The notes: generated from the sequence alone by a model not told the origin. A stretch of DNA of 64,000 nucleotides from Nemania diffusa (GCA_038501195.1 JBBPUQ010000011.1:1550001-1614000), one strand, 5' to 3'; shown: positions 13,796 to 27,667, numbered from the stretch's first letter. Numbers and translations: made by a program.

Positions 13796-16335
13796 ATATA
13801 TAACTTTTTTTAAAGTTTTATAGCTTTTAATAAAAGTTTATAAAACATTATAACAAAATAGCTAAACTTTTAAAGTTTTAAAAAAAAGCTTAATTATATT
13901 TTTTATTTTAAACTATTATAACTATAGTTTATTTATAAAAATTAAAACAAATATTTTTAATAAAATAGTTATAAAAATATTATTTTAATTTTATAAAAAA
14001 TAATAATATTTAATTATTTATTATTTTAAGACTTTATATAATATAAAGCTAAATTATAATATTTATAATAAAAAACTATTAATAATAATATTAGCTTTAA
14101 AAAAATAAAAATAAAAATTAATAAACAATTATTAAAAAAAACTAGTTTTAATTATTATAAACAATAAAATATTAAAATATTTTAATTAAAAGTAATATTT
14201 TAATTTAAAACAAACTAATTAAATAATACTTTTTTTTAAATCTAATTTTATAATTATTTATTAGTTAAAAAAAAAACATTATTACAAATGTTTTATTTTA
14301 AAAATAAAAAATTTTAATAATTTAAAAAAATAAAAAAAACATATAATAATATTTAACTATATTTATACTTTTTAATATAAAATATTTAAAATAAATAATA
14401 AATAATATAACTATTACTGCTGTTATAATTTAAAACAATTTAAAAAATAACTTAAAAAAACTAATAAAATATTAACTAATTAATTATACTTTTAAATAAA
14501 ACTATATTAATTTTGTTATAAAAATATATTAACAAAAAATATAAAATAAAAAATAAAATAATTTATAAACTTTAAAAAAAAGATTTATTTTTTATTAAAA
14601 TAAATTAATAATATTTAATTATATAAGTTTATATATTTAATTAATTCTTAAAATTTATAACTATATCATTATAACTTATTTAAATATATAAAAAATAAAA
14701 TAATTAATATATAAACAATATTAATAGCTTAAATTATTTAAAAACTATTTAACTTATATATTAAATTGTTTAAAATATTAATTTATTAAAATATTAAAAA
14801 ATAAAACTTTAAAAAGATTATAACTAGTATTAATATTAAATTATATAAAATAACATTTAGTTATAAATTTTAAACAAATATTAAAAAACTATAAAAAATA
14901 TAATAATATATTAATAATTAATAAATTAGTTAAATAAAAAAATATAAATAATATTGTATATAATAAAAGCTATAGTAAAAAATGCTATAAAAATATATTA
15001 TAAAAGTTTTTTTTAAATGTTTAAAATATTTATAACTTTAATAACAAATAAAAAACTTTAATTTATTTTAAGTTTAATAAATAAATTAAATAAATTAATA
15101 AAAATTATTTATATTTTTATATTATTAAGCTATTATAAAATAATAAATTAAATTAAAATTATAAATAAATATTTAAATTAAAAACTATATTTTTATATAA
15201 ATTATTTTTAAAACAATTAGTTAAATTAAATTTTTATTATAAATTATATTTAAATATTTATATTTTATAAATTAACTAAATTATTTTTTTATAAAATAAA
15301 AATAAGTTTTTTTATATTTTTTTATTTTAACTAAAACTGTTATATTATTGTTAAAAAATTAAATAAAATAACTATATATAAACAATATATTTAAAAATCA
15401 AAATAAAAAAAAGCTTAAATTATAGTAAATTATGTTGCTACTACAAAAACAAGCATATAAAAAGCTTAAAAAAAATAATATATTAAATAAATAAAAAGTA
15501 AAAAAAGCTAAATTTCGATATAAATAATTATATATTTATTTTAAAAAAGCAATAGTTATAAATTATAAATTAACTTTTTAATAAATTAAACTTTTTAATA
15601 ATTTAATAACTTTTAAAATTTTAATATATAAACAAAATATATATATACTAAATATTTTAAGCTTTTAAAAAATAACTAATAAATATTATATAAATAATTT
15701 ATAAAAATATTTTAACAATTTTTTTTTTAAACAAAAGTTAAAAAAGTTTACAAAAAAACTAATTAAACTAAAAAAAAAAAAAAGTTTACTATTAAAAAAA
15801 TCTATACTTTATAGTTATATTATAAAAAACTTTAATATTAAATTATATAATAAAACTAAAATGTTAATAATAAATAATATTTAATTAAAAACTTTAAAAA
15901 TAATATATTGTTTTTATATTAATTTTATTAAAATTATTTAAATATAATAAAACTTTTAATATATTTAAAAAAATAGCTAAAAATAAAAATAAAAAATAAA
16001 TTTACAAAATTATATTTTAATAATAATAAAGCTATTAAAAATAGCATTAAACAATTATATAAAAAAAAATATATATATAAAATTAAATTTATATAAAATA
16101 AGTTTTAATAAATTATTATTTAATAACTAAATATAAAAAAATTTATAAAATAATGCAATAAATAAAAAATTTAAAACAAAACTTATAAATAAATATTTAA
16201 AATAAAATTTTTTTTTATTCAAAAATACTAAGTTTAATTACCATTTATATTAAAAGCTTATTTTTTTTAAAAAAAAAAATAGTTATAATATAATAACTAA
16301 TATAAACTATATAATTATTTTAACTATATATTATA
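13796..16335 (+). mobile_element. 3' part of Gypsy fossil H (RNase H and integrase side)
   Basis: Resumes the pol frame of fossil H after element A. The first ~130 bp hold the RT/RNase H junction motif (xLFLKFYSF, KFIKHYNKIAKLL). Downstream is A-rich RIPed sequence matching 1-2,830. By family order it should hold RNase H and integrase, but I could not place catalytic residues. It ends near an unmutated patch TTTTTTCGGGTTCTTTTTTT at about 16,340. No LTR was identified. Confidence 0.65.
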
Positions 16336-16400
16336 ATTTTTTCGGGTTCTTTTTTTCTGTAAAACTTATTTATTATTAAAACTTATTACTTTAAGTAGCT
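16336..16400. other. Short linker between fossil H and element E
   Basis: Contains CGGGTTC and a T tract, less mutated than its surroundings. No feature recognised. Confidence 0.3.
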
Positions 16401-16405
16401 TATAT
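16401..16405. repeat. Target-site duplication of element E, left copy
   Basis: TATAT before the left LTR, matched by TATAT at 18,867-18,871 after the right LTR. Confidence 0.75.
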
Positions 16406-16685
16406 TGTTAGATTTAGGCCCTACGCCCTAGGATTACTATATGAGCCTAGGGATTATTTGTGGAGTGCTTACTTACACAATTACCTAGTTATATAAATAG
16501 TAGCTTATAGTAGCTAGTACAGTAGCTGAAATCGGCTATATAAAAGAAATCTGTTAACTAAATGCTTTATATATATATTTAACGAATATAACAATAATAT
16601 TGAAGCTCTATATTTATATTGAAGCTTTTTGCTTACTATTGAAAAAATTGCTAAAGCAATATTATTAAAATTACTAAATTTAACA
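16406..16685 (+). repeat. Element E 5' LTR, 280 bp, partly unmutated
   Basis: Starts TGTTAGATTTAGGCCCTACG and ends CTAAATTTAACA. Its first ~65 bp keep original G and C, whereas the matching part of the right LTR is converted to A and T. In a 25-bp comparison every difference is C-to-T or G-to-A. Confidence 0.9.
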
Positions 16686-18586
16686 ATTAAAAGTTTTATT
16701 AATTTTTATATTTTACTGCGAATTTTATAAGCTTATTATATATACTTTTAAAAACTTTTACATTTTAACTTTTTATAATTTATTATTTATATTTATAATT
16801 GCGAACATAAGTTTTATAAATTTTATATTTTCGATTTTTTAACTGTAAACTATGAAGCTTGTTATAATAATAACTTTTACTAGTATTATTTTTAATTTTT
16901 TCGATAATTTTTTTATATAAAAGAAAAAGTTTAAAGTAGCAGCTTATAGCTACAATTTATAAGTTTATATAGATTTTAACAAATGATTTTTTTAGCTTAC
17001 TAAGTTTAGCTTTTTTTAAATAACCAACTTTTAAATAGGTTTAAATATTTCTAAAAACTTTTTTATAGCTACAATTTTTAAGCTTATTACTGCTAGTAAA
17101 AGCTTATATTTCTAAGTTATATAAAGTTACAATCGAACTTTTAAACAATATAATAAATACTTTATTAAAATTAAAAAGCTTTTTAAATAAATATATAAAT
17201 CGGTAAAGCTTAACTATTGATTAATATATATAAAAGCTAATAATATAATCGATCAGTAATATTTAAATTTAAAAAAGCTCGATATTATTTTGTAATTAAT
17301 TTTTAAATTTAAATATATAATAAAATATAAAATATTTATTAATGCTATAGTAAAAAGTAAGTTTATTTTAAACTTTGTTAAATAGATTAAAAATTAGTTA
17401 TATAAGCTAAATTTTATAACTAAAAAAAAAAAAATAATAAAATTGTTTAAGCTAATTATTAATTTAAATCGAATTTTTCAATATATATACTACTTTTTTT
17501 AAAATATTGCTTTTAAAAGCAACAATAGCGAAATTATAATACATAGCTTGTTAACTTATTAAATAATCGCTTTAAATTTAAAACTAAAAGCTGTTAATAT
17601 AAGCAGTATAAAAGCTCTTTTAAAAATTTTACAAAAAAATAAGTTAAAACTTTTAATAAGTTTTTATGTTTAAAAAATTGCTTTAGAAAAAAACGAACTT
17701 TTTACTAGCTTAAAAAAAGCTTTTAGCAAAAATAAAAAAATAAACTATAATAAGCTTTTTAAATATTTTAAAGCTAATATAGCTTTAAGCAGCAAAAAAA
17801 AGAAACGATTTTAAGAAATAACGATTATTTTATTAATAAAAAAAGCGATTTTTACAACTTTAAATAATAATTACTTCATTAGTAAAAAAAATATTTATTA
17901 ACTACTTACTTTGAAAAAGTAGCACTAAAGCAATAATAAGCTTTTTTTTTTATACTAATAAAATTTATATAAACAGTTAAAACACTACAATAAAGATCGT
18001 AAAAAAAAAAAAACTTCTAAATAAATTTTTAAATATTTATACCTATAGCATTTTATTGCTAGTATAAAAATATAGCCGAAAGCTCTGTTAATAAAGAAAA
18101 AAAAACTTTTATAACGTTTTATTTTTTCTATAACTTATTATTAATACTAAATATAATAGAAAACTTTGCTTAAAAAATTACAAAAATACTTATAAAAAAT
18201 AAAAATAAAAAAGCTTTTAAAAGAGCTTATTAAATATTATAGCAAAAATTATAAAAAAAAAAAAGCTTTTTTAATATTTTTTAATTTATATAATAAACTT
18301 TTTTTAAGTATATTAATCGTTACTTATATGTTTATTTTATTTAATTTGTAATTTAAAATAGAAATAACTTTATAAAAATAAACAAGCTTTTTAAAAAAAA
18401 AAGAAAAAATTGCTACAGCGATTTACGATATATTAAACAGAGTTTTTTAAGCTTATATAAATAATTTGCAACTTTGCTACTTTTTTACAATTTTTTCAAC
18501 TATTATTTATATGTTTTTATTTCAAGCTTTAAATCTAAGTTATAGTATAAAAAGCGCTATTAAAAATAGCTTTTTTTAAAAGAATA

Positions 18587-18866
18587 TATTAAATTTAAGT
18601 TTTACACTTTAAAATTACTATATAAGCTTAAAAATTACTTATAAAATGCTCGCTTATATAATTACTTAGTTATATAAATAATAGCTTATAATAACTAATG
18701 CAGTAGTTGAAATCGGCTATATAAGAAAAATCTATTAATTAAATGCTTTATATATACATTTAACGAATACAACAACAATATTAAAGCTTTATACCTATAT
18801 TAAAGCTTTTTGCTTACTATTGAAAAAATTACTAAAGCAATATTATTAAAATCACTAAATCTGACA
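18587..18866 (+). repeat. Element E 3' LTR, 280 bp, RIPed
   Basis: Starts TATTAAATTTAAG (mutated TGTTAGATTTAG) and ends CACTAAATCTGACA, followed by TATAT. It aligns without gaps to 16,406-16,685. Confidence 0.9.
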
Positions 18867-18899
18867 TATATACTATTTATTTTTATTACTTTATATTAG

Positions 18900-20350
18900 T
18901 TAAAATTTTTATTTTTTTTTATTTTTTTATATTTAAATTTATATATATAATTGAATTATTTAATTAATAGCTTTATTTTTTATAAATATTAATATATAAT
19001 ATTTATTACAATTATATATAATTAAATTTAATTTTATTAATTTTTTTGCATTTTTTTTATATAATTTAAATTATTATATATTTGTTTAATTAATTAAATA
19101 AATTTATATAATTTGTTAATTTATATATATATATTTATTTAAGGAATAATTAATAATTAAATATTTTTATAAAATTTATATTATAGTTTATATTTTTAAA
19201 AAATACTTTTGTTTTATTTATTTTATTATATTATTTTGTTATATTTTTATTATATATATTAAATAAAAATATAAAAAAAAAACAAAAGTTTTATTTATTT
19301 GTTATTTTTAAAAATTTTATATTAAAATTAATTAAAATTAATATAATAAAATTTTTAAAATAATTTAATTTTGAATAATAATTAAAACTTTATAATAATA
19401 TTATTTTTATGTGTTAAAACTTTTAAAAGTTTTAATTTTTATAAATATAATTATATATAAAATAAAAGTTATAAATTATAAATAATATATTATTTAATTT
19501 TAAAATAAATAAAAATATAAATATTAAAATAAAAATAACATTTGAAAAATGTAATAATAATTGCTATATTTAAAAATATTATTAAAACAAATTTAATAAA
19601 TAAATAAACATATTTTTATTTTATAAAATACAATAAATATAAAAATAAATAATATATTAATAATAATAATAAAATTAGTTTTTAAAATATTAATATTAAT
19701 TATAAATTATAATAATTTTATTAATTATTTTAATTATATTTATAATAGTTTTATTAAAATATATATATTATTTATATTTATATAGCTTTTATTTTATTTA
19801 TAAACAAATTTTATAAAAAAGCAAACTTTTTGTTATAAAAAGTGCTTTAAAAAATAAAATATATAAAATATATTTTATTATTAGCTTTTATATTAAAAAC
19901 AAATATAAAAAAATACTTTTTTAAAACTTTATTAATATTAATAACAAAGTTTATTAATTTAACAATAATTATTATAAATATATTTATATAATATATTTAT
20001 TATATTAAACAATATTTTTTTTTTAATTATAATTATTTTATTTATTTAATTTAATATTAAATTATAGCTATTTATAAAAAAATTACTTAATAAATTATAT
20101 TATAATATTTTATTATATATTAATATTAGTTTTAATTTTTAATTTATAATTATAAGTATTAATAGCATTAAATATTTAAAAAGTAATATTAATTGTTTAA
20201 AGTTTTAAATTAAAAAAAAAATTTAATAATAATAATAAAAGTAATAATAATAACAATAATTTATTAAATTATAATTTTAGCATTAATAAAAACAATATAT
20301 TATTTTTTTTATTTATATAACTTTTTAACTTTATAAAAAAATATTAATTT
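18900..20350. repeat. Repeat D copy 1, segment 1
   Basis: Matches D copy 2 at about 39,900-41,555 in the same orientation. For example, TTTTTAAAATATTAATATTAA near 19,680 matches about 40,840. The left edge is diffuse; similarity fades around 18,930. The segment ends at AATTT (20,346-20,350), where element C is inserted. The class of D is unknown: no ORF and no termini are clear. Confidence 0.7.
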
Positions 20351-20612
20351 TATTAAATAAACTATATATATATAATAATATATATAAGTTATATATAAAT
20401 AAAATATAAAACTAGTTATACTATGTTTATATTAATAATTTTAAAAGGAGTTTTTTTATAAAGCTAGAAATTATATTGTAAATGAAATTTTTGCTAGCGT
20501 ACAAAGTGGATGCTTGTTTATATAACTATATACATGTTTATATAATTGCAGTATAAATATTACAGCGTATAAACTATAATATATAATTGTAATAAATATT
20601 AATATTTTAATA
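20351..20612 (-). repeat. Element C left LTR, 262 bp
   Basis: Starts TATTAAATAAACTATATATA and ends AATATTTTAATA. It contains a less mutated core with TTTTGCTAGCGTACAAAGTG near 20,490. It aligns without gaps to 26,047-26,308. Confidence 0.88.
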
Positions 20613-21107
20613 TTAGCTTTTTTTTTTTTAGTTATAACTAAATATTATATAAAAGCAAAAGAATAAAAAATAAAAATGTAATATATTTTATAATAACTTA
20701 ATTTTATTATATAATAAATTGATTGTTTTATAACTATATATAAATAATATAATTTAGTTTATATATTATATAACATTTTTAATTAGTTAAAATAACTAAT
20801 TATTGTTTATTAAATTATTAATTATAATTAATTTAATAAAACCAACTTTTTTATATAACAGTTAAATTTATAATAAATTATTATTAGTTAATTTAATAAA
20901 CTTTATATAGTGAATTAATTAGTTATTATATATTAATTTGTTTATTTAATAAATAATTGTTATATAAAAAAAAAATATTAAATATTATATAAAAAAAAAT
21001 ACACAATATTAATTAAAATATTAGCTTATATAGCGCAAAATTTTAAATATAAATATTTAGTTAGTTTTTATTTATTTTTGTTTTTTTCATTGTTTTTTTT
21101 ATATATT

Positions 21108-21182
21108 TATTAGTTTATTTATTTATTTATTTATTTATATATATATATATTTATATATATTTATTTATTTATATATATATAT
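21108..21182. repeat. Simple repeat (TTTA)n and (TA)n
   Basis: Tandem TTTA units run into TATATATA stretches, repeated twice. Low-complexity sequence inside element C. Confidence 0.7.
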
Positions 21183-24100
21183 GTTATATAGTAATAATAG
21201 CACTAGTATAATAGCTACTGTTTGTTTTTGTTTTATATTTGCTGTTTTAAATAATATAGCATAGTTTTAAAACTTTGTTTAAACTAAAAACAATAAAACA
21301 GTAAAAATATATCGCTTTTTAATTAAAAGCTAAATTTATTAAACTTTTATATAGTTGTTTTATATAAATATATATTTATTTTTATATAAATAAATCTTTT
21401 ATATATTTTTAACTAATATGTTTAATTATATAATAAATTAAAAAAAACATTGTTTATACTGCTTTTTTTATTAATATTTTTTTAAATGTTAATTTTAAAT
21501 ATTTTTATAAATATTTAAGCAAAGTTTATATATTAAAAAAGTACTTTTAAGCTATTTTAGTTTAACATTAAAGTTTAGTTATATTACTTTATACTAATAG
21601 CTTTTGAAATAGTTGTTAATGCTATATTAACATACTATTTACTAAATATTATTAAGTTTTTAGTTTTTAAAAAAGCATATATAACGTGTGTGTTTAGCGC
21701 TTATATAGCGTTTGTTGTTTTTAGTATAACTTATAAAAGCAAAAAAAAAAAAAAGATTTAATTTCGCTTTATTTGTTATATAATAGCTAAAAAATAACTA
21801 ATTTAATTTTTTAGTTTTTGTTAACAATATTTTTATTATATATACTAAATAAATATTTTTTATATATATATATAACAAAATGTTTTATATTATATATAAG
21901 TTATTAAATATATATATATTTTTTTATATAAAAAAAAAGTAGCTTTAGTATAAAAGTCGTTTTATATTATATAAAAATAAAATGTTATAAAAAAAAAACT
22001 TTAGTTTAACTATATTGTTTATAATAGCACAGTGAAATTAAATGCTTTAGTTAAAAATTAAACTTAAAATACATGAAAAGAGTTATATATATTATTATTA
22101 TATTATTAAAACTTCTTTTTTAAAAGTAGCTTTTTTATAATGTTTAAATATATGCTTTTTTATATATAAAAAAGTAGTTTTTATATAACAGTTGTTTTTT
22201 TATTATATATTTATTTGTATTTTATTTATTAATATTTTAATTTATATAATAAACTTGTTAATAAATATTAAAGTTTTAAATATTTAGTTTAGTTTTTATT
22301 TTATAAATATATTAGCAAAAGTATTAGTTTTGTTTATTTATTATATTTTTAAAAAAAAAGTTTTTTTTTATAATTTACAAAATAATATAATATTAATTAT
22401 AAGCTGTTTTTTTTATATTGTTTTAAAGTTAATTAAACATTTATATAAAAATTTTAAATTTAAATATAAAACTGCTAAAATTAAAATAATTTTTAATATA
22501 ATTAAAATTTATTAAATTATTATATATAAAACAATTATATAATTAAAATTATTAACTATATTGTATAATTTATTTATAAATATATTATAAATAATTTTTT
22601 TATATTTATTTAAGTTTTAATATATAATATTATTAATAATTTTAAAACTTCAATTATTTTTTATATATTATTTTATTATTAATAAAATAATAAATTTAAA
22701 CTATAAAATTATATATATATTATTTACAAATGATTTATTAATAAATATAAACAATTTTATATCATTTAAATTTAATAATATAAAATTTAATTTATAATTA
22801 AAGTTATATATTTGTTATTATATTTTTTAATTTAAAATTTTAATATTGTTTAATTAAAAGTTAATTATTTATATAATTATTAATAAGTTATATATAGTTT
22901 TTAATTAATATATATTATTAATATATATTTTTTATATATATTATAAAATATATATTTAAATAGCTTTTTTTATATAATAGTTAATTAAAACTAGTTAATG
23001 ATTTTAGTTTTTTTAAATTAAAGTTATATTATTTTTATATAATAAAATAACTTGTTTATTATTAAATTTAATCAAGTAGTTTAATTAAAATGTTTTTTTT
23101 TTTAGTTTTATATAAAAGCTAGTTTGTTATAATTTATGTTTTTTTTTTGCTATAACACTTAATATAATAAAACTAAATATATTATTTATTTATAAATTTA
23201 TAATATTAAAATTATTAATTTATTTTATTATATATAAAGAATATAAGTTATATATAAATATAAATATATTAAATTTTTTATAATAATATTAATAATATAT
23301 TTTAAATTAATATAGTTTTAATTTAGCTAATTTATATAATAATTATATAATTTTTAAAATAGTACTTTTAAAATATTTAAACTTTAGTTTAATTAATAGT
23401 TATATAAATTTTTTTTTCTAATTTGTTTTTTAATTATATATATATATATATAATATTTTAAAGTTTATTTAAAATATTATAGTTATAAATTAGCAAAAGT
23501 TTAAATATAAGCAATAGTTTTTAATTTATTTACTAAATAGTTAAAAATTAAATAAATATTAATTTTTTTTTAAAATTGTTATATTTTTATATAATAAATT
23601 TTAACTTTTTATATAGCTTAATTGTTTTTTTTTTTAACTTTTTATATAAAATAAAACTTAAAAATTAAAATATTTTTATGTTTTATTTAGTTATATTTAA
23701 TAAATTAAAATATTTTTTTATATAACAAAGTTGTTAATTTTAATAATGTTTAATTTTTTAAATAATGTTTTAAATATATTAATTATGCTGTTTTTTCGCA
23801 GTTTTATTACTAATATATATACTTTTTATTCTTTGTTATAAAAAAACTATAACTGATTTATTATATAAAAGTTATATATATATTTATATTTTTTTTTAAT
23901 TTGCTGCACTTTTTTTATATAATAAAATTTTAAAAATATTAAACTTTTATTAAATCTATTTTTTAGTTTTTTAATAATTGTGTTTTTTTTATAAAGTAAT
24001 AAAGTTTTATTTATATATATTGAAAATATATTAAACTATTTATTAAATTAATAATAATGTTTAAGTTTTTAATTTATTAAATTTTATATAGTGTATTTTA

Positions 24101-26046
24101 GCTTTATTATTTTTTTTATACAAGTACTTTATTTTTTAAAAGTAATAAAAATATATTATATATAGCTAAACTGTTATATTTATTAATTACGCAATTAATT
24201 TCGACTGTTGTATATTTTTTATATAACATTTTTATTGCTTTTTTTATAGTTTTAGCTTTTTGTATAATATTTAGTAATAAAAGTAAGTTTTAGTTAACTT
24301 TTAAATATATATTAAAAACTAATAAAATAAATATAAAGCTGTTTAATTTTATAATATTGTTTAAAGCTTTAATTGTTATTTATAAAATTGACTTTTCTTT
24401 TATATAATAGTTTATTTTTATTTTAAAAATGCTATATATATATTAAAATAGTTTATATATTTTTTTTATATCATTTATTATTTAGTAAGCTTTAATAAAT
24501 ATTATATAATATTATATATCCATTATTTATATATAATTTCGAAAATTTTTAAATAAACAGCTAATATTTAAGTTATAAACTATATAATTTAGCAGTTTTT
24601 AATATATATTGATTTAACATTTATATAGTGCTTTTTATATATTATATATAAATATAGATTTTAAAAATATTGTTATTTAAAAAGATATTATAACATTAAT
24701 AATATAAAAAACTTAAAATGTTGAAATATTTAATTGTAATATTAGTTTTTTGTTATTTCAAATTATTAATATATATTAATAAATAGTTGTACTTTATTAT
24801 ATAATAGATTATACAGCTTACTGAAATAGTTTTTTTCTTTTTTTTTAATGTTTTTTAAAAAATAACGTACTTTTTTAATAAAGTTATTTCGTTTTATATG
24901 TTTTAAGTTAAAAATAACTTAAAAAATACGTTTAATATTATTAAATGAAATATTATATAAACATAAAACTGTTGTTTAAAAGTATATAAAAAGTAATATA
25001 TTATAAAATATTTATAAATTAATTAAAAATTTAGCTTATAATTAATAGTTATTATATATTAATACATAAAGTTAAAAGTATATTTATAGTTAATAATTAG
25101 TTATATAAACAGTTTATTATTTTTTTTATAAATGTTTAAAAATATATATTTCAAATTAGTTTTAGCTATATTAGTTTTAGTAAAAATATATTTATATTGT
25201 TTATAGTTGTATAAAGCTGTTAATTTAAAATAAATAAATCAAATGTTTTTATAAAAAATAGCAAAATTAATTATATAACTAAAAAAAAAACTTGTTTACT
25301 ATTATTAACTAAATATTAGTTTTATAAAATTTATATAAGTTTTATTTATTATTTTATATTATTGTTGCTATTATATTATATATTTTTTTGTTTTAAAATA
25401 TTAAACAATTTTTATTAAATTAATTTGTTTATTTAATTTTATGTTTTATATATTTAATGTTTAAAGTTGTTAATATATAACTTTTATAATAGCTAATTAA
25501 TTAAATTTAAATCTTTATATTTAATAATATAACAAGCTATTTAAATATTAAATATAATTAATATTATTGTTATAATGTTAAATTTTTATTTTTATAATTA
25601 AACATTAATATATTTTTATATATAATGTTTTAAAAGTTTGTAATTAAAAGTGATTATGTTATATTAGTTATTATTGTTATATATAATCAAAAGTTCTGCT
25701 TTATTATATAACTATTTTAATACTATAATAATTAAAAATATAAAATAAAAAATAAAAAAGTTTTGTTATTTTATTATTATATAATAAATAGTTTAATATA
25801 ATTATATACTATTATTTTTAATATTGCTTTTTGTATTTAAAACTTTATAATATTATAAAATATACTTTAATACAATGGTTAAACTTGATTTTTTATTTCT
25901 AAACTTTGTTATATAAAAATTATTTAATTTATATAAAACAAAAACTTCAAAATATAATATAAAAACTTATTAAACTTAATTAAGCTTTAAATTAGCTTTA
26001 TTTTCACGTTTGCTAATTTGTAATATATTTTACAATTATTAATTAA

Positions 26047-26308
26047 TATTAAATAAGTTATATATATATAATAATATATATAAATTATATAAAAACAAAA
26101 TATAAAACTAGTTATATTATATTTATATTAATAATTTTAAAAAGAGTTTTTTTATATAAGTGGAGATTTCATTATAAATAAAATTTCTGTTAACATATAA
26201 AATAAATGCTTGTTTATGTAACTATATACTTGTTTATATAACTGCAATATAAATACTACAATATATAAACTACAATATATAATTGTAACAAATATCAATA
26301 TTTTAATA
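26047..26308 (-). repeat. Element C right LTR, 262 bp
   Basis: Starts TATTAAATAAGTTATATATA and ends CAATATTTTAATA, followed by the AATTT duplication. It matches the left LTR over its full length. Confidence 0.88.
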
Positions 26309-27505
26309 AATTTTATAGTTTAATAAATAAAATAACATTTTTAATGTTATTAATATTAATTTTTACTATTAATATTGTTTTAAATAAATAAATATTATTT
26401 AGTTTAAACTTAATTATAAAAATTATAATAATATTAATATAATTATTATTAATAATAAGTTAATTTATATTAATATATATTATTTTATTAAATAGTTTAA
26501 TTTTATATAAAAAATTTAAAATTAGTTAAAAAAAATTTTATTAAATTTTAACTTTATAAAAAACTTTTTTAATTAAATTAACAGTTTTATAATAAATTAT
26601 TAAATTAATTATAAAAATTAAAATAAACTTTGATATTTAAAAATTAAATATATTATTAAAAAAGATTAATTAATTAATTTAAACTTACTTTTTTAAGTTT
26701 AAGTTTATTTATTAACTAATTTAATTAAGTTTAAGTTTGTTAATTAATTAACTTAGTTAAGTTTAAGTTAAGTTAATAACTAATTTAAAAAACTTAAAAA
26801 ACTTAAAATTAAAAATTAAAATTTTAAAAACAGCTAAATAAAATAAATAAAATACAAATAAAAAACGAATAAATTTCAGCTTTATAAATATATTTAGTTT
26901 ATATTTCTAATTATTTTATACAATTTATAAAAATTAATTTATTATAACTAAATAATATTATATATTTATTTTATATAATTATATATATATATAAAACAGC
27001 TATTTTTAAACTAAATAATTAGCTTAAAAATAAAAACTAAATAGTATAATAAAGCTAAAAATTATTAGTTTTTTATTTATATTTTTATTTATTTTTAAGC
27101 TTATTTTTTAAGCCCGCTTTAATTTATTTTTAAATTTTAATTAACTAATTTAAAACTTAGTTAAGTTAGTTTAAGTTTGTTAGCTAATTAACTTAAACTT
27201 AAATTTTAAACTTAAACTAAGAATTAAATAACTTAAATCACAACTTTAATAATAAAACAGTAATAATATATTTTATTTAAAAAAAGCTATAATATATTAA
27301 AATAATAAAAGTTTTTAATAAAAATAATAATAATTAATATAAAATTATAACAATTATTTATATATATATAAATTTAAACATTAAAAATTATTTATATTTT
27401 TTTTAAAAATAATAATATATTAATAAAATGTATATTATATATTATTAAAATAAAACTTTTAATTATAATAATAATTGTTTAAAAGATTTATTTTTATTAA
27501 TATAA
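26309..27505. repeat. Repeat D copy 1, segment 2
   Basis: Resumes D directly after element C and matches about 41,555-42,250, for example TTATAAAAATTATAATAATA near 26,415. It contains a ~560-bp stretch (26,681-27,240) absent from D copy 2. It ends at TATAA (27,501-27,505), the target site of element F. Confidence 0.75.
26681..27240. mobile_element. ~560-bp insert in D copy 1 with AAGTTTAAGTT repeats
   Basis: D copy 2 instead has an unrelated ~75-bp stretch here. Both ends of the insert are built from variants of AAGTTTAAGTTTGTTAATTA in direct and inverted orientation (left 26,691-26,770, right 27,137-27,225). The middle keeps a small unmutated patch AAGCCCGCTTT near 27,110. Subterminal repeats of this kind occur in small non-autonomous DNA transposons, but I see no clean target duplication, so a rearrangement remains possible. 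Confidence 0.45.
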
Positions 27506-27667
27506 TATAAAAAGTTACTGCTGCACTAAAAGTGTATTAACTGAGGTTATTACTTAGTTAGTAATAATTTATATAATATTAGCTTATAACTATATAACTT
27601 ATAGTTGCGCTTTAATTACGAAACGGTTGAAAAATCTATATAAAGTAGAACTATTTGCTTTTTTATA
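27506..27667 (-). repeat. Element F left LTR, 162 bp
   Basis: Starts TATAAAAAGTTACTGCTGCA and ends TTTGCTTTTTTATA. It is less mutated than the right LTR (keeps GCGC, ACGAAACGG). It aligns without gaps to 35,460-35,621. Confidence 0.88.

Larger units (their letters stand above)
16406..18866 (+). mobile_element. Element E, 2.46-kb LTR element, probably non-autonomous
   Basis: Two 280-bp LTRs flank 1,901 bp, too short for a complete gag-pol. LTR termini form a 12-bp inverted repeat: TGTTAGATTTAG at the left start and CTAAATCTGACA at the right end. A purine run TTAAAAGAATA just before the right LTR suggests + sense. The interior is less RIPed than most of the window and one + frame from about 16,976 to 17,520 has relatively few stops. 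Part of it (about 17,330-17,400, reading F-I-N-A-I-V-K-S-K-F) could be a decayed retroviral-type protease, but the match is weak and I do not call it. It is either an internally deleted autonomous element or a small non-autonomous one. Confidence 0.85.
20351..26308 (-). mobile_element. Element C, 5.96-kb RIPed LTR retrotransposon inside repeat D
   Basis: Two 262-bp LTRs with AATTT duplications (20,346-20,350 and 26,309-26,313). D copy 2 shows the empty site at about 41,548-41,560 (GATTTTATAGCTTAATAAA), matching the flanks joined across C. A - strand polypurine run (rc of about 20,613-20,630) abuts the left LTR and suggests - sense. The interior is T-rich on + and I could not decode a pol domain, so Copia versus Gypsy is open. 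Small open frames such as 22,330-22,515 (+) are low-complexity artefacts. Confidence 0.88.
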
